The notes under the pieces are model-generated. The model was not told the DNA's origin. It made no database searches and saw nothing but the letters and a program-made list of their open reading frames with translations. 6,689 nucleotides of DNA from Angelakisella sp. (GTDB lineage: Bacteria; Bacillota; Clostridia; Oscillospirales; Ruminococcaceae), in assembly GCA_020024515.1 (NCBI GenBank), contig JAHHTR010000114.1, positions 1-6,689 on the forward strand. Reading direction: 5' to 3'. Made by a program: the position numbers and the translations under genes. Positions within the stretch are counted from its first letter, which is position 1. Every line of letters begins with the position of its first letter. Below, piece by piece: positions 6,578 through 6,689 of this stretch.

Positions 6578-6604
6578 AAAATCATATAGATACTGTATGA
6601 TTTT
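6578..6604. repeat. Inverted repeat between the divergent promoters
   Basis: AAAATCATA (6578-6586) and TATGATTTT (6596-6604) are perfect inverted copies separated by 9 nt. With one A-T pair and one T-G wobble inside, the stem could extend to 11 bp with loop GATAC. It ends 3 nt before the -35 of the rightward promoter and lies 33 nt upstream of the leftward one, a position suited to an operator. A hairpin terminator is less likely because no T run follows on either strand. Confidence 0.5.
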
Positions 6605-6607
6605 GTA

Positions 6608-6636
6608 TTGACATAATGCGTGATTATTGATATATT
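6608..6636 (+). promoter_or_regulatory. Near-consensus sigma-A promoter reading out of the window
   Basis: A perfect -35 TTGACA (6608-6613), a 17-nt spacer and TATATT (6631-6636, 5 of 6 to consensus) form the best vegetative promoter in the window. Transcription would start near 6643 and run rightward. The remaining 46 nt is A/T-rich leader without a start codon preceded by a ribosome binding site, so the gene lies beyond the edge. The 216-nt stretch 6474-6689 thus holds two divergent promoters and a palindrome but no gene. Confidence 0.7.
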
Positions 6637-6689
6637 ATTAAAGATTGTAAATATATTTTTGTTATATTGATTATAATAAAAATATATTG

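Overview
The window is AT-rich (by eye about one third G+C), with GGAGG-type ribosome binding sites, occasional TTG starts and compact genes. Together with the holB-ricT gene pair, this points to a spore-forming low-G+C Firmicute, most likely of class Clostridia. The anaerobe assignment is supported by a thioredoxin-reductase-like flavoprotein of the NADPH-motif-lacking type, and the spore-forming assignment by a close match to a sigma-K promoter near the right end. Species cannot be named from the sequence.

Layout. (1) 1-1111: the 3' end of what is probably holB (DNA polymerase III delta' subunit) overlaps ricT (yaaT, PSP1 family), followed by an intrinsic terminator. (2) 1141-3191: a sigma-A-like promoter precedes a hypothetical coiled-coil/double-zinc-ribbon protein and, 32 nt on, a class-3-type aldehyde dehydrogenase started at TTG. 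(3) 3317-5954: a small FAD/dithiol flavoprotein of the thioredoxin reductase family, then an OppA-type oligopeptide-binding lipoprotein, possibly co-transcribed. (4) 5971-6016: a long hairpin that probably terminates both the lipoprotein gene and the convergent gene to its right. (5) 6024-6544, minus strand: an unrecognised 149-residue protein with 17 cysteines, a good ribosome binding site, and an upstream element matching AC-N16-CATANNNTA, the sigma-K consensus. It is best read as a late mother-cell, probably spore-coat or spore-surface, protein. (6) 6578-6689: a perfect 9-bp inverted repeat and a near-consensus sigma-A promoter pointing right, toward a gene outside the window.

Most of the window is housekeeping or metabolic. 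RicT is known in Bacillus subtilis as part of the RicA/RicF/RicT complex, which acts on RNase Y-dependent mRNA processing and on entry into sporulation, so it shares a loose sporulation theme with the cysteine-rich gene, but the two are not physically linked as a system. The least described element is the sigma-K-type cysteine-rich gene; the most interesting biochemical call is the flavoprotein, which looks like a ferredoxin-linked rather than NADPH-linked reductase. No mobile element, CRISPR array, tRNA or rRNA was seen.
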